Below, piece by piece: positions 45,471-54,621 of a stretch of 64,000 bases of DNA; positions within the stretch are counted from its first letter, which is position 1; each line of letters opens with the position of its first letter. The translations under genes were made by a program, and so were the position numbers. The DNA is taken from positions 1-64,000 of the forward strand of contig JAJFII010000032.1 of NCBI GenBank assembly GCA_021775095.1, in the 5' to 3' direction. A model generated the notes under the pieces. It was not told the origin of the DNA. It made no database searches and was given only the letters and a program-made list of their open reading frames with translations. Source of the stretch: Rhodospirillales bacterium (GTDB lineage Bacteria; Pseudomonadota; Alphaproteobacteria; Rhodospirillales; Casp-alpha2).

Positions 45471-45567
45471 TCGACAAAAAGCAACGGTTTACAGGGTGCC
45501 GCGGGGGTAAGCCTTACCATTTCAGGCGTTCCTTGCGGCCAGATAAAGTTGCCGCCACAGGCGGTAC

Positions 45568-46308
45568 TCAGGCCAACGCCTTATACAAAATGACTAATGC
45601 GGACAAGGTGCAAATTGCCAGCACCAGGGGCCGGAACTGCTGGTCGATATAAGCAAACAGAAAGCGCGCTGCCCAGGTGCCGAGCAACAGCGAGGGAAAT
45701 AACATCACGGCGACAACAAAATGTTTGGTTTCGACCAGCCCATAAAACCCGAGCACCACCAGGGTGAGGACCGTGCCGGCACCAAAAAATGCATTGAGGG
45801 TGGCGCGCACACCGGCTGCGGCCCGGCTTTGGTAAACCAAACCCATGGGCGGCGCGCCAACCGATGTGATGGTGCCCATAAATCCCGACAGACTGCCGGC
45901 AACAAAAATCCTTGCCGGCGTTGGGTTAAATTTTTTGGTTACCAGACTGAGGCCGACGGCGAGCAGGATCAGCGCGGCAAACAGCAGGTTGAAGTGGGTG
46001 GACGCGGCGACCAGAACCATCACTTCGGCGGCCAGAAATATGCCAATCAGCCGACCGCCGAGGGCGACCGTCAATTCGCCATAGACGATATCGCGGCGGC
46101 CCCGATAGGCGCTCAGGCAGGCGACCAACATGCCCATCATCAGGATCGGTACGGGCACCAGGGTCGGGTCTATGAGTAACAGGAAAGGCGCCGCCACCTG
46201 ACCAAAGCCCATGCCAAATGAGCTTTGCACGACGGCGGCGACAAAAATAACAAATGCCGCAAGGGCATAAACGGCAAGGCCATAGGGCGGCAATGAAAAT
46301 TCAGGCAT
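45568..46308 (-). CDS. TauE/SafE-family membrane exporter
   Basis: A 246-aa polytopic protein with about eight hydrophobic segments and the two TauE/SafE family half-motifs: Q-S-S-F-G-M-G-F-G-Q-V-A-A-P (about residues 28-41) and a second G-S-L-S-G-F-M-G-T-I-T-S-V-G-A-P-P segment near residue 140. Members export sulfite, sulfoacetate or other organic anions. Last gene of the TRAP/enolase-family run, 18 bp after the enolase-superfamily gene. If the pathway handles sulfonates, it would remove sulfite; this is speculation. Confidence 0.85.
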   Translation of the reverse strand: MPEFSLPPYGLAVYALAAFVIFVAAVVQSSFGMGFGQVAAPFLLLIDPTLVPVPILMMGMLVACLSAYRGRRDIVYGELTVALGGRLIGIFLAAEVMVLVAASTHFNLLFAALILLAVGLSLVTKKFNPTPARIFVAGSLSGFMGTITSVGAPPMGLVYQSRAAAGVRATLNAFFGAGTVLTLVVLGFYGLVETKHFVVAVMLFPSLLLGTWAARFLFAYIDQQFRPLVLAICTLSALVILYKALA

Positions 46309-46326
46309 CGGAAATTCAGACGTCGG

Positions 46327-47448
46327 TTACTGGGAAGTGAGGGTATATTTTTTAAGTTTTGCACGGTCCACATCAACGCCCAACCCCGGTGCCGTTGGCA
46401 CTTCAACAAAGCCGTTCTTCACCGGGAACGGTTCCGCCAAAATGTCTTCGGTCAGGTAATAGTTCGACATGTAAAATTCACAGCCCAGATCGAGCTCCGG
46501 CAATGCGGCCATCAGATGGGCACCTGCGGCATGGGCGATACCGGTTTCAAACATACAGCCTCCATAGACCCCGATCCCGGCAGCTTTGGCGATGGCCGCG
46601 ACCTCCAGCGCCCGCCGAAGGCCGGAACTTTTCATGATTTTCAGGCTGAAGATATCGGCCACTTTCAGGCGCGCGCCAACCAGCGCCTCGCGTGGGTTAA
46701 AGACCGACTCATCGGCCATGATCGGGGTCGTCAGGGTCCGGGTGAAATGGGCCATGGCTTCCAAATTGTCGCGGGCCACGGGTTGTTCGATAAAGGACAG
46801 GCCAAAACTTTCGAAATCACGCAACCGGGGCAGTGCCACGTGGGCTTTCAGGCCCTGATTATAATCGATTCTCAAATCCAATCGGTCGCCATACCGGTTG
46901 CGCAGTTTTTCCAGGCGCATCAAATCAAAAGCGTGATCTTTAAATCCGGTTTTTAATTTAAAAATACCAAGACCCAGTTCGATCAGGCGCTCGACCTTGC
47001 CGAAGTCTGCATCGAAGTCCGGATTGGCAATGGAAAAACTGAGGCCCACCCGATCCCGATGGCAACCGCCCAGAAGGTTATGGATCGGCACGCCCTGGGC
47101 TTTGCCGATGATATCGAGCAGCGCCGTCTCGAGTGCCGCCTTGGCTTCCGAACAATGGACAACCGCGCGGTCCGCTTCGGCCATAAATACTTCCACGTCA
47201 TAGGCACTGCGGCCAAGCACATTGGGGATAAAATAGTCCGCGAGGGCACTGGCGTTGGCCTCCGGGGTGCCGGTGAATACCGGCCACGGCGAGGCTTCTC
47301 CCCAACCGGTTATGCCGTCTTCGGTGGTAACCTCGAGGATCACCGATTTAAGGCGGCTGATATCGCCACTGCCGTGCGAGTGGGTTTCCGTAACCGGTAT
47401 TTCAACGACGTGAACCCGGCCGGATTTTAGCGTTAGGGGCGGTGCCAT
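46327..47448 (-). CDS. Enolase-superfamily protein, muconate-lactonizing (MLE) subgroup
   Basis: 373 aa. Active-site pattern: K164-x-K166 (F-K-L-K-T-G), metal ligands D195, E221 and D246, and a second acid-base Lys270 (S-L-K-I). Two opposing lysines define the MLE subgroup: cycloisomerases, epimerases such as dipeptide or hydroxyproline-betaine epimerase, and cis-3-hydroxyproline dehydratase. This differs from the Lys/His enzyme at 43243. It is co-transcribed with a TRAP transporter and a DadA-like oxidase, which makes an amino-acid or betaine substrate attractive but unproven. Confidence 0.82.
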   Translation of the reverse strand: MAPPLTLKSGRVHVVEIPVTETHSHGSGDISRLKSVILEVTTEDGITGWGEASPWPVFTGTPEANASALADYFIPNVLGRSAYDVEVFMAEADRAVVHCSEAKAALETALLDIIGKAQGVPIHNLLGGCHRDRVGLSFSIANPDFDADFGKVERLIELGLGIFKLKTGFKDHAFDLMRLEKLRNRYGDRLDLRIDYNQGLKAHVALPRLRDFESFGLSFIEQPVARDNLEAMAHFTRTLTTPIMADESVFNPREALVGARLKVADIFSLKIMKSSGLRRALEVAAIAKAAGIGVYGGCMFETGIAHAAGAHLMAALPELDLGCEFYMSNYYLTEDILAEPFPVKNGFVEVPTAPGLGVDVDRAKLKKYTLTSQ

Positions 47449-47452
47449 CGGG

Positions 47453-48766
47453 TTATCCTGAGTTGATCGGTTTCATGTTTTCCGGCAGATAGGTGGCCAT
47501 TTCGGGGACAAAGATAAGGACAAAGACCATGGCCACCATAATCAGGAACATGGGGATTGCGGCTTTTGATATGTAACCCATTTCGTGTTTTGTCATGCCC
47601 TGCATGACAAACAGATTAAATCCGATGGGCGGTGTGATTTGTGCCATTTCGACAACAACAACGATGAAAATGCCAAACCAGATGACATCAATGCCGGCGT
47701 TGCGAATCATCGGTTCAACCACAGCCATGGTCAAAACCACCGACGAAATGCCGTCCAGGAAACAGCCGATGACAATATAAAAAACCAGCAGGACCATCAG
47801 CAACTCGAACCGACTGAGCTCAAGAACCGCAATCCATTCAGCCAGGGCGCGGGGCAGGCCGGTGAACCCCATGGACAGGGACAGGAAGGCGGCACCGGCC
47901 AGAATAAGGGCGATCATCGCCGAGGTGCGGGTCGCTCCCATCAGGCTTTCGGTGAATGTCGACCAGCTCAGGGATTTTTGCCCGGCGGCCAGGGCCAGCG
48001 AGCCAATGACACCAAAGGCGGCGGCTTCCGTTGCCGTCGCATAACCCAAATACATGGAACCAATGACGACGGAAATCAGCAGGATAACCGGGATCAGGAA
48101 TTTTGAGTTGGCGACTTTTTCGGAAAACGTCATTTTCGGTTCCGGGGTCGGGTCAAAATTGCCTGAAACCTTGGAGTAGATCGCCACGTAACCCATGAAC
48201 ATGGTCGCCAGCACCAGCCCCGGCAGGATGCCGGCCATGAACAGTTTGGTGATCGATTCATTGATCGTCACGCCGTAGACAATGAGGGTCAATGACGGCG
48301 GGATCATCAATCCCAGGGTTGCCGCGCCGGTTAACGTGCCGATGATCATGTTTTCCGGGTAATTGCGTTTGCGCAGTTCCGGGATCGACATTTTGCCGAC
48401 GGTCGTCAGGGTCGCGGCGGACGAGCCCGATACGGCGGCAAATATGGTGCAACCGACGATGTTGGTGTGGATCAGGCCACCGGGTAAAGGTGCCAGCCAG
48501 GGGGAAAGGCCGCGGAACATGTCTTCCGACAGGCGGGTTCGATACAGCACCTCTCCCATCCAGATGAACAGCGGCAATGCGGTCAGGGTCCATGACGACG
48601 AAGCTGTCCAAATGGTCGTGATCATCACGTCGCCGACGGGGCGCGAAGTAAACATTTCCATGCCGACAAAAGCCACACCCAAAAGCGCCAGGCCAACCCA
48701 AATGCCGGTTCCCAGCAACAGAAAAAGAATAAAAAGAAAGATCGCGATCAGTTGAAATTCATCCAT
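47453..48766 (-). CDS. dctM: TRAP transporter large permease DctM
   Basis: A 437-aa polytopic TRAP large subunit. Typical segments include G-S-S-A-A-T-L-T-T-V-G-K-M near residue 112, an M-I-P-P-S-L motif near residue 154 and the C-terminal Q-I-T-P-P-I-G-F-N-L-F-V near residue 385. GGGGAGTAAGG precedes the start, and the gene begins 5 bp after dctQ. It transports a carboxylate using a Na+ or H+ gradient with DctP and DctQ. Confidence 0.93.
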   Translation of the reverse strand: MDEFQLIAIFLFILFLLLGTGIWVGLALLGVAFVGMEMFTSRPVGDVMITTIWTASSSWTLTALPLFIWMGEVLYRTRLSEDMFRGLSPWLAPLPGGLIHTNIVGCTIFAAVSGSSAATLTTVGKMSIPELRKRNYPENMIIGTLTGAATLGLMIPPSLTLIVYGVTINESITKLFMAGILPGLVLATMFMGYVAIYSKVSGNFDPTPEPKMTFSEKVANSKFLIPVILLISVVIGSMYLGYATATEAAAFGVIGSLALAAGQKSLSWSTFTESLMGATRTSAMIALILAGAAFLSLSMGFTGLPRALAEWIAVLELSRFELLMVLLVFYIVIGCFLDGISSVVLTMAVVEPMIRNAGIDVIWFGIFIVVVVEMAQITPPIGFNLFVMQGMTKHEMGYISKAAIPMFLIMVAMVFVLIFVPEMATYLPENMKPINSG

Positions 48767-48771
48767 AACCC

Positions 48772-49308
48772 TTACTCCCCGTGACTTTGTTCAACGATAT
48801 CGGAGGAGATCCGATGGTCGCCGGAAATCAGGACATGAACCAGATGGTCGGTCAGCGCGATGGCAAAAATAAGACTGCCGATGACCATGGACATCTGCGG
48901 GATCCACAGGGCCGTGGCGTCCTGGCCCTGGGAAATGTCGTTGAATTTCCAGGACCAGTAAGTGGCTTTGGTGGCGTAATAGGTGAAATACCAGCCGAGC
49001 CCCGTGGCGACGGCAAAACACCAGATTTCCAAAATGTGTTTGGTCCGCGGCCCCACCGAATTGAGCAGAATACTGACGCGAATATGGGCACCGCGATTCA
49101 GGGCATGGGCAAAGGCAAAAAACGACGCGGCTGCCATGCAATAACCGGCATAATCCGGTGCACCGGAAAACACTTCGCCGGTCCAGCGGGCAAACATCTG
49201 AACAACGATGAGCGATAAAATTGCAATTAAAAACAGGGCGGCGACAATACCGCTGCCCAAATATATGCGGTCCAGCAGCAGTCGAACCGTCCCTCCAAAT
49301 CCTTGCAT
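48772..49308 (-). CDS. dctQ: TRAP transporter small permease DctQ
   Basis: A 178-aa protein with four membrane segments, including A-G-Y-C-M-A-A-A-S-F-F-A-F-A-H-A-L and, right after it, the family signature N-R-G-A-H-I-R-V-S-I (about residues 70-79). Located between dctP and dctM in the canonical P-Q-M order, after a strong hairpin that follows dctP. Confidence 0.9.
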   Translation of the reverse strand: MQGFGGTVRLLLDRIYLGSGIVAALFLIAILSLIVVQMFARWTGEVFSGAPDYAGYCMAAASFFAFAHALNRGAHIRVSILLNSVGPRTKHILEIWCFAVATGLGWYFTYYATKATYWSWKFNDISQGQDATALWIPQMSMVIGSLIFAIALTDHLVHVLISGDHRISSDIVEQSHGE

Positions 49309-49339
49309 ATCTGATCCCCCAACCGTTGGTCTTAAGTAA

Positions 49340-49367
49340 CCGGGAGGCCGCCTGGGCGACCCCCCGG
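49340..49367 (-). terminator. Strong hairpin between dctP and dctQ
   Basis: A 12-bp stem (two G-U wobbles on the minus-strand RNA) with a 4-nt loop, located just after the dctP stop. No T-run. It has the same position as the hairpins after the tctC and ABC binding-protein genes, consistent with making more binding protein than membrane subunits. Confidence 0.55.
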
Positions 49368-49373
49368 ATGGGC

Positions 49374-50351
49374 TTATTTCATGGCCTTAAAGGCGTCGAC
49401 GATGGCTTTGCCTTCGGCACCGGATTTTTCCAGCCACTCCGACGTCATGGTTTCGCCGATTTTTTTCAGCTCATTAACCAGGCCTTCGCCGGCCGGGCCA
49501 ACTGTCATGCCGCCGGCGCGCAGGCCGTTGAGCGTGAAGTCGGTATATTGGATCGAACGATAGTTGCCGGCATATTCGGCCAACTCGGCACAACCGCGGA
49601 TGATGTTTTGATTGGCTTTGCTGGTCCCGCCCCAGGAATCCTTGTTGACCATGACGTAGTTTCTGGGCAACCAGGCATCGACCTCATAAAAGTGGGTCAG
49701 GCTTTCCCAGACTTTCCGGTCGTAACCGGTGGAGCCTGACGAAACCATGGCTTCTGCAACACCGGTGGCAAAGGCCTGGGAGATTTCAGCCGCTTCAATG
49801 GAGACCGGAAGCATGCCCGTCAACTCAGCCAGGCGGGCGGTTGCCGTGTTGTAGGAGCGGAACTTAATGCCCTTCATGTCGGCAACGGAGTTCACCTCTT
49901 TTTTGAAGTACAGTCCCTGGGGCGGCCAGGGCACGGCGTACAACAGGACCAGGTTTTGTTCGTCCAGGAGTTTGGTTAACGTTGGTTTTGCGGCTTTCCA
50001 AAGTTTCGCGGAATCGTCAAAAGAAGTTGCCAGGAAGGGAATCGAATCAAACCCGAACAGGGCGTTTTCGTTCTGGTGGCCGGAAAGCAGGCGCTCGCCG
50101 ATCGGTGCCTGACCGGTTTGCAGGGCGCGTTTGATGTCGCCACCCTTGAACAGGGAACCGGACGGATGGGTTACGATTTCAATGTCGCCGCCGGTTCCGG
50201 TGGTCACACATTTTGCAAATTCCGCACCCGTAGCCGAATGGAAGTTGGTGGCAGAATAGGCCATCGGCATATCCCATTTTTCTGCATGGGCGACACCGGC
50301 AGTGGCGACGATTGCGCCGGCTGCCAATACTGTTTTTATCGTCATATTCAT
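49374..50351 (-). CDS. dctP: TRAP transporter periplasmic binding protein DctP
   Basis: 325 aa with a signal peptide (cleavage near AHA-EK). The central F-R-S-Y-N-T-A-T-A-R-L-A-E-L segment (about residues 146-159) contains the family's conserved Arg that binds the ligand carboxylate. An E-A-M-V-S-S-G-S-T-G-Y segment follows near residue 183. GGAGAGAG lies before the ATG. It is downstream of the DadA-like gene (44-bp gap), so all five to six genes to 45568 probably form one operon. The ligand is unknown. Confidence 0.92.
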   Translation of the reverse strand: MNMTIKTVLAAGAIVATAGVAHAEKWDMPMAYSATNFHSATGAEFAKCVTTGTGGDIEIVTHPSGSLFKGGDIKRALQTGQAPIGERLLSGHQNENALFGFDSIPFLATSFDDSAKLWKAAKPTLTKLLDEQNLVLLYAVPWPPQGLYFKKEVNSVADMKGIKFRSYNTATARLAELTGMLPVSIEAAEISQAFATGVAEAMVSSGSTGYDRKVWESLTHFYEVDAWLPRNYVMVNKDSWGGTSKANQNIIRGCAELAEYAGNYRSIQYTDFTLNGLRAGGMTVGPAGEGLVNELKKIGETMTSEWLEKSGAEGKAIVDAFKAMK

Positions 50352-50394
50352 TTGCTCTCTCCGTTAGTTGTGAATTTTTTTGATTTAATTATCT

Positions 50395-51654
50395 TCAACC
50401 ATAGCGATCGGCACGATAGGCGTGCATGTCAATATTGGGTTGAAGCCCCGCCACCATTTCGGCCAGTAAACGCCCGGTCTTTGGGCCTGCTGTTAGTCCG
50501 ATATGGTGATGACCGTAACCGAAATAGACGCTTTTGGATATGGGAGAACGCCCGATTACCGGCAAACTGTCGGCTGTTGCCGGGCGGTGACCCATCCACG
50601 TCACTTTCGATTTATATTTAAAATTAGGGATAAGGGCAGTAACGCCGCGCATCAGCAGATCAATCGGTCCCTGCGACGGCGATGCATCAAGACCGCCAAA
50701 TTCAACAACCCCGGCCAAACGCAATCCGTCCGCCATCGGTGTCGCGACAAATTTGCGGGTGGTATCCATGACCGGCATGGTGGGTTGGCTGGACGGTTCA
50801 GCCAGGATAACGTGGTAACCGCGTTCCGTTTCCAGTGGTACGTTCGCCCCGTGCGGTTTGGATAAAACCGATGACCAGGCGCCGGTTGCAATAATTACCG
50901 CTTCCACGTCGATCTCGCCGTCGTCGGTTTTCAGGGTCGCGCCGTCGTCGCCTTGCACCACCTCATGAACCGCGGTAATCCGAAGTTCGACGCCGGCGGC
51001 GACGGCCGTTGCCGCCAAATCTTTCACATATTGGCCGGGATTGGTGACGAAACCGTGGTCCTGCAAAATCACCGCGCAGTCGTAATCGGCGGATACGGCG
51101 GGTTCGCGTTGGCGGATCGCATCGCCTTCCAGAACTTCCCATTGAAAGCCGTTTTTACGGCGCAGATCCCAGCTATAGGCGTCCGCCTCAAAGGCCGCGC
51201 GGTTTTTGTAGACAAACATGTAAGGGGATTTTCGCAGCCACTGTTGCGCTTCAGACCCGTCGCTGACGTTAAAGTGTTCGTCAACACTGTCGACCAGTAA
51301 GGGTGTCAGATGTTTGGCGATGTGGTCGACGGTTTTAGCGTCTGCGGTTTTTAGATAGGGGATGAGAAATTTAAGCAGCCGAGGCATATAACGCCATTTT
51401 AAAAACAACGGGCCGTCCGGGTTAAACAACATTTTTGGCACCCGTGACAAAATGCCGGGAGTGACAACCGGGACCACCGAACAGCAGGCAAGGACGCCGG
51501 CATTGCCATGAGAGGTGCCCTCAGCCGGCCCGGCGCGGTCGATGAGCAGGACCTGTTTGCCCAGGCGCTGTAAATGGATGGCGCAGGAAACACCAACGAT
51601 TCCCGCGCCAATTACCGCAACTTTCCTGCTTTTCTGTGTTTTTGCCCTGGTCAT
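50395..51654 (-). CDS. DadA-like FAD-dependent D-amino-acid dehydrogenase
   Basis: A 419-aa flavoprotein of the DAO/DadA family. The N-terminal dinucleotide motif is V-I-G-A-G-I-V-G-V-S-C-A (about residues 14-25), with T-S-H-G-N-A-G-V near residue 48 typical of DadA. An I-I-A-T-G-A-W-S segment lies near residue 252, and the C-terminal FAD element is W-M-G-H-R-P-A-T-A-D-S-L-P-V-I-G. It would oxidise a D-amino or secondary-amine acid, possibly one imported by the adjacent TRAP system. Divergent from a LysR gene that may control it. Confidence 0.87.
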   Translation of the reverse strand: MTRAKTQKSRKVAVIGAGIVGVSCAIHLQRLGKQVLLIDRAGPAEGTSHGNAGVLACCSVVPVVTPGILSRVPKMLFNPDGPLFLKWRYMPRLLKFLIPYLKTADAKTVDHIAKHLTPLLVDSVDEHFNVSDGSEAQQWLRKSPYMFVYKNRAAFEADAYSWDLRRKNGFQWEVLEGDAIRQREPAVSADYDCAVILQDHGFVTNPGQYVKDLAATAVAAGVELRITAVHEVVQGDDGATLKTDDGEIDVEAVIIATGAWSSVLSKPHGANVPLETERGYHVILAEPSSQPTMPVMDTTRKFVATPMADGLRLAGVVEFGGLDASPSQGPIDLLMRGVTALIPNFKYKSKVTWMGHRPATADSLPVIGRSPISKSVYFGYGHHHIGLTAGPKTGRLLAEMVAGLQPNIDMHAYRADRYG

Positions 51655-51766
51655 AGTTATCGATCGCCTGCCCCGTTGTTTGGCTGTCTTTGTTTTGGGA
51701 TGATTGCCGCATTTAAAATGTTGTTCGGATGGTGGTTGATTTGCGGTATTAAGTCAAATTACTTGC

Positions 51767-51784
51767 CCTTGTATCTTTATAAGG
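51767..51784. promoter_or_regulatory. Possible LysR binding dyad
   Basis: CCTT-N10-AAGG in the 184-bp gap between the divergent dadA-like and lysR genes, roughly 55 bp before the lysR ATG. The dyad is short and has no perfect T-N11-A core, so this is tentative. Confidence 0.25.
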
Positions 51785-51838
51785 TGGCTTTATGATGATT
51801 CCTTTGGCGTTGGGGGTTTCAGGAAAGCAGGTTAAATC

Positions 51839-52750
51839 ATGAATATTCGCCAAATTGAAGCCTTTCGGGCGGTCATGAAACAGGGCTCCGTAACCCAGGC
51901 AGCCGCCATTATGGGGATTACCCAGCCGGCGGTTTCGGCGCTGATCGCCAATCTTGAGGAGTCCATGGGATTTTTGTTGTTTGACCGGCAGAACGGGCGC
52001 TTTCATCCGACCGGCGAAGCCCTTGCTTTTCTCGAAGACGCGGAACGGGTAATGACCAGCCACAACCGGGCGGTGCGTTCGGCCCGTGACATTCGCGACC
52101 TTAAATCCGGTGCCCTGCGGATTGCCGCCCTGCAGGCCATATCGATGAATTTCCTGCCCAAACTCATTGCCCGGTTTGTCGCCGACCGGCCGGACGTCAA
52201 GGTTTCCCTGCAGACCCGCAGCAGCACGCAAATCCGCGAATGGAATTCGGTTCAGTTCTTTGATATTGGGATTGTCGAATTGCCAACCGACAACCCGACC
52301 TTTGAGTGCGAAACCCTGTCCTTCGATTGTCTCTGTGTGTTGCCAGCAGCCCATCCGTTGGCGCAAAAAGCGATCATTACTCCCGGTGACCTGGCAAATG
52401 AACCGTTGATCGCCCTGAATCCGGAACATGCGACGCATTTTCAGTTGAAAGCGGTGTTCGAATCCGAAGGCCTGACCTGGGCGCCGCATATTGAGAGTTT
52501 TTTGTTTGCCCCGGCCTGTCGAATGGCCGCCGAGGGCGCGGGTATTGCCATTGTTGACCCGTTTTCGGCCAGTGATTTTGCCCATTTGGGATTGGTCGGC
52601 CGACCGTTCGCGCCGCGTATTCCCTATGACCTGGGTTTGATTTATCCAGCCCTCAGACCGCAGACCCGGCTGGTAAAGGCGTTTGTCAAAGCGCTTAAAT
52701 CTGAACTGCTCGAGTTGTTGCCCGATAATCCCCATCTTCGCGCCCCTTAG
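51839..52750 (+). CDS. LysR-family transcriptional regulator
   Basis: 303 aa. N-terminal winged helix-turn-helix (about residues 1-60: M-N-I-R-Q-I-E-A-F-R-A-V, Q-P-A-V-S-A-L-I), then a substrate-binding domain with L-I-A-L-N-P-E near residue 185. Divergent from the dadA-TRAP operon, its probable target. The stop overlaps the end of the convergent TPP-enzyme gene by 4 bp. Confidence 0.92.
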   Translation: MNIRQIEAFRAVMKQGSVTQAAAIMGITQPAVSALIANLEESMGFLLFDRQNGRFHPTGEALAFLEDAERVMTSHNRAVRSARDIRDLKSGALRIAALQAISMNFLPKLIARFVADRPDVKVSLQTRSSTQIREWNSVQFFDIGIVELPTDNPTFECETLSFDCLCVLPAAHPLAQKAIITPGDLANEPLIALNPEHATHFQLKAVFESEGLTWAPHIESFLFAPACRMAAEGAGIAIVDPFSASDFAHLGLVGRPFAPRIPYDLGLIYPALRPQTRLVKAFVKALKSELLELLPDNPHLRAP

Positions 52751-54450
52751 GCAACCCATTCACTGACCGGTGCCTGGGCGTCCTGCAGCGGTTGACTGAT
52801 GATATCGACCAGGGTCGGACCGTCGTGGTTGACGGCCTGTTCAAAGACCCTGGTTAACTCGTCGGGATCCTCGACCTTCCAGCTTTTCACGCCAAAAGAT
52901 TGGGCGACGGCGGCGTGGTCGGTTCGGTTAAAATCGACCGAATAATAGCGTTCGTCAAAACCGGTCTTTTGCCCGGCTTTGATCCAGCCATAGACACTAT
53001 TGGAAAAAACGATGAACAGGATCGGCAGGTTGTAACGGGTAACCGTTTCAAGCTCGCCGACGGTAAAGCCAAAACTGCCATCGCCCATGACCGAGACAAC
53101 CTTTGACGACGGTCGGCCAATTTGTGCACCGATCGACGCACCGAGGGCATATCCCAAAGCCCCATGGGCCCGGTTGGTAATAAAATGTCGACCGCTATGG
53201 GGGACTTTATAAAAGGCCGAAAAATACGGACAGGGGGTTCCCGGATCGGCGACGATGACCGCGTCCGACGGCAGCACCGCGTTAAGATCAGCAATCACCC
53301 GTTCCGGTCGAATAGGCGTTTCCGAACTGCGCGCCAAGGCCCCGAAGTCCCTGAATTTGATTGCCTTGGCTGCGGCAACCCGGCGGTCGCCACCAAAATT
53401 GACAGTCCCCGCCCCCTGAGCCGCCAGCGCCACATTGAGGGCTTCGAAGGCCAGTTTGATATCGGCAACCACAGCGACCTGCGTTCGGTAATTCGCCGAT
53501 ATCACCATCGGGTCTGAATCGAAATGGATAACCTGGGTTGACGGTTTGGGCGACCGCCAGCGTTCGGTCGTTACCGACCCGGCCCGACAGCCGACAAAGA
53601 TCACCAGGTCCGCCGCATCAACAACCGCGCGGGTCGCCGGCACACCGCCGTTCGAGCCAACCACGCCGAGATGATTGGGGTGGTCATCGGACAGGGTGCC
53701 CTGGCCGCTGACCGTCGTCGCCACGACCATGTTCAAACGTTCAGCAAAAGCCTGCAGGGCCGCTTCACCGCCGGCCAGGACCGGTCCGCCACCACAGATC
53801 ATCACCGGGTTTTTGGCGGCGAGAATAACCTCCAGGGCATTGTCAATGGCCGCTCCCTGGGGGGCGCTTGGCCACGCCGGGTAACTGCCAAACTCCGGTT
53901 GCGCCCAAATGTCTTCCGGGTCAACGTCGGCTTTCTGGACATCGAACGGCAGGCCCAGGTGGGCCGCTCCGGGACGGCCCGTGGTCATCGCGCGAAATGC
54001 CGTCCGCACCATATTGGGCAGGCGCTGGGCGGTGTTTATGACACCGTTCCATTTGGTCAACGGGCAGAAAAGTTCGTCCTGGCGCAATTCGGTCAGGGGG
54101 TAACGACCGATTGACGATACCGCCACATCAGACGTGATGGAAAGAACCGGGACGGAGGAATCATTGGCTTCAACGACACCCGGCAGGATATAGGTGGCAC
54201 CGCCGCCGCTTGGTCCCTCACAGACGCCAACCCGTCCGGTTACCCGGGCATAGGCATCAGCCATATAACCGGCGCATCTTTCGTCGCGGGTTAAGATGTG
54301 TTGCATCCCATGGTCCAGACGATAAAGCGCATCATAAAACGGCAGGGTTGTATCACCGCATAATCCGAAGATATGACGGACTCCATGGGCTTCTAACAAA
54401 CGGACCATGGCTTCCGCCCCATTTGTCGCATTTCCGCGCGTCTTGGTCAT
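52747..54450 (-). CDS. Acetolactate-synthase-like TPP-dependent enzyme
   Basis: 567 aa with the three-domain fold of ThDP 2-oxoacid decarboxylases and synthases. The ThDP-activating Glu57 is in R-D-E-R-C-A-G-Y-M-A-D-A-Y-A-R. The C-terminal cofactor motif runs from M-G-D-G-S-F-G-F to I-V-F-S-N, and the central domain has a G-G-G-P segment. AAGGAT precedes the ATG. No IlvN-type regulatory subunit or ilvC is near, so a catabolic decarboxylase or carboligase (glyoxylate carboligase, sulfoacetaldehyde acetyltransferase or benzoylformate decarboxylase type) is more likely than amino-acid synthesis. Divergent from a GntR regulator across a palindromic site. Confidence 0.85.
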   Translation of the reverse strand: MTKTRGNATNGAEAMVRLLEAHGVRHIFGLCGDTTLPFYDALYRLDHGMQHILTRDERCAGYMADAYARVTGRVGVCEGPSGGGATYILPGVVEANDSSVPVLSITSDVAVSSIGRYPLTELRQDELFCPLTKWNGVINTAQRLPNMVRTAFRAMTTGRPGAAHLGLPFDVQKADVDPEDIWAQPEFGSYPAWPSAPQGAAIDNALEVILAAKNPVMICGGGPVLAGGEAALQAFAERLNMVVATTVSGQGTLSDDHPNHLGVVGSNGGVPATRAVVDAADLVIFVGCRAGSVTTERWRSPKPSTQVIHFDSDPMVISANYRTQVAVVADIKLAFEALNVALAAQGAGTVNFGGDRRVAAAKAIKFRDFGALARSSETPIRPERVIADLNAVLPSDAVIVADPGTPCPYFSAFYKVPHSGRHFITNRAHGALGYALGASIGAQIGRPSSKVVSVMGDGSFGFTVGELETVTRYNLPILFIVFSNSVYGWIKAGQKTGFDERYYSVDFNRTDHAAVAQSFGVKSWKVEDPDELTRVFEQAVNHDGPTLVDIISQPLQDAQAPVSEWVA

Positions 54451-54487
54451 TGGGCATCCTTATCGAGTATGGAGAATTGAATACTGA

Positions 54488-54499
54488 ACTGTATACAGT
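54488..54499. promoter_or_regulatory. Perfect 12-bp palindrome, candidate GntR operator
   Basis: ACTGTATACAGT lies 38 bp before the TPP-enzyme start and about 120 bp before the gntR start. A degenerate relative, TTGTGTACAG, is at 54595-54604, just before the gntR gene. The T-G-T-A-T-A-C-A core is common among FCD-type GntR sites. It fits repression of both divergent genes. Confidence 0.5.
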
Positions 54500-54621
54500 A
54501 AAAAACAAAACTGTTAAATGAGTCAATAAGAAAGTTGCATAGTCTCCATAAATAGCAGAAATTAAGGAAAATTAGAATCTGTTCCACTGAATAATTGTGT
54601 ACAGAGTAGCGATGGCAAACA

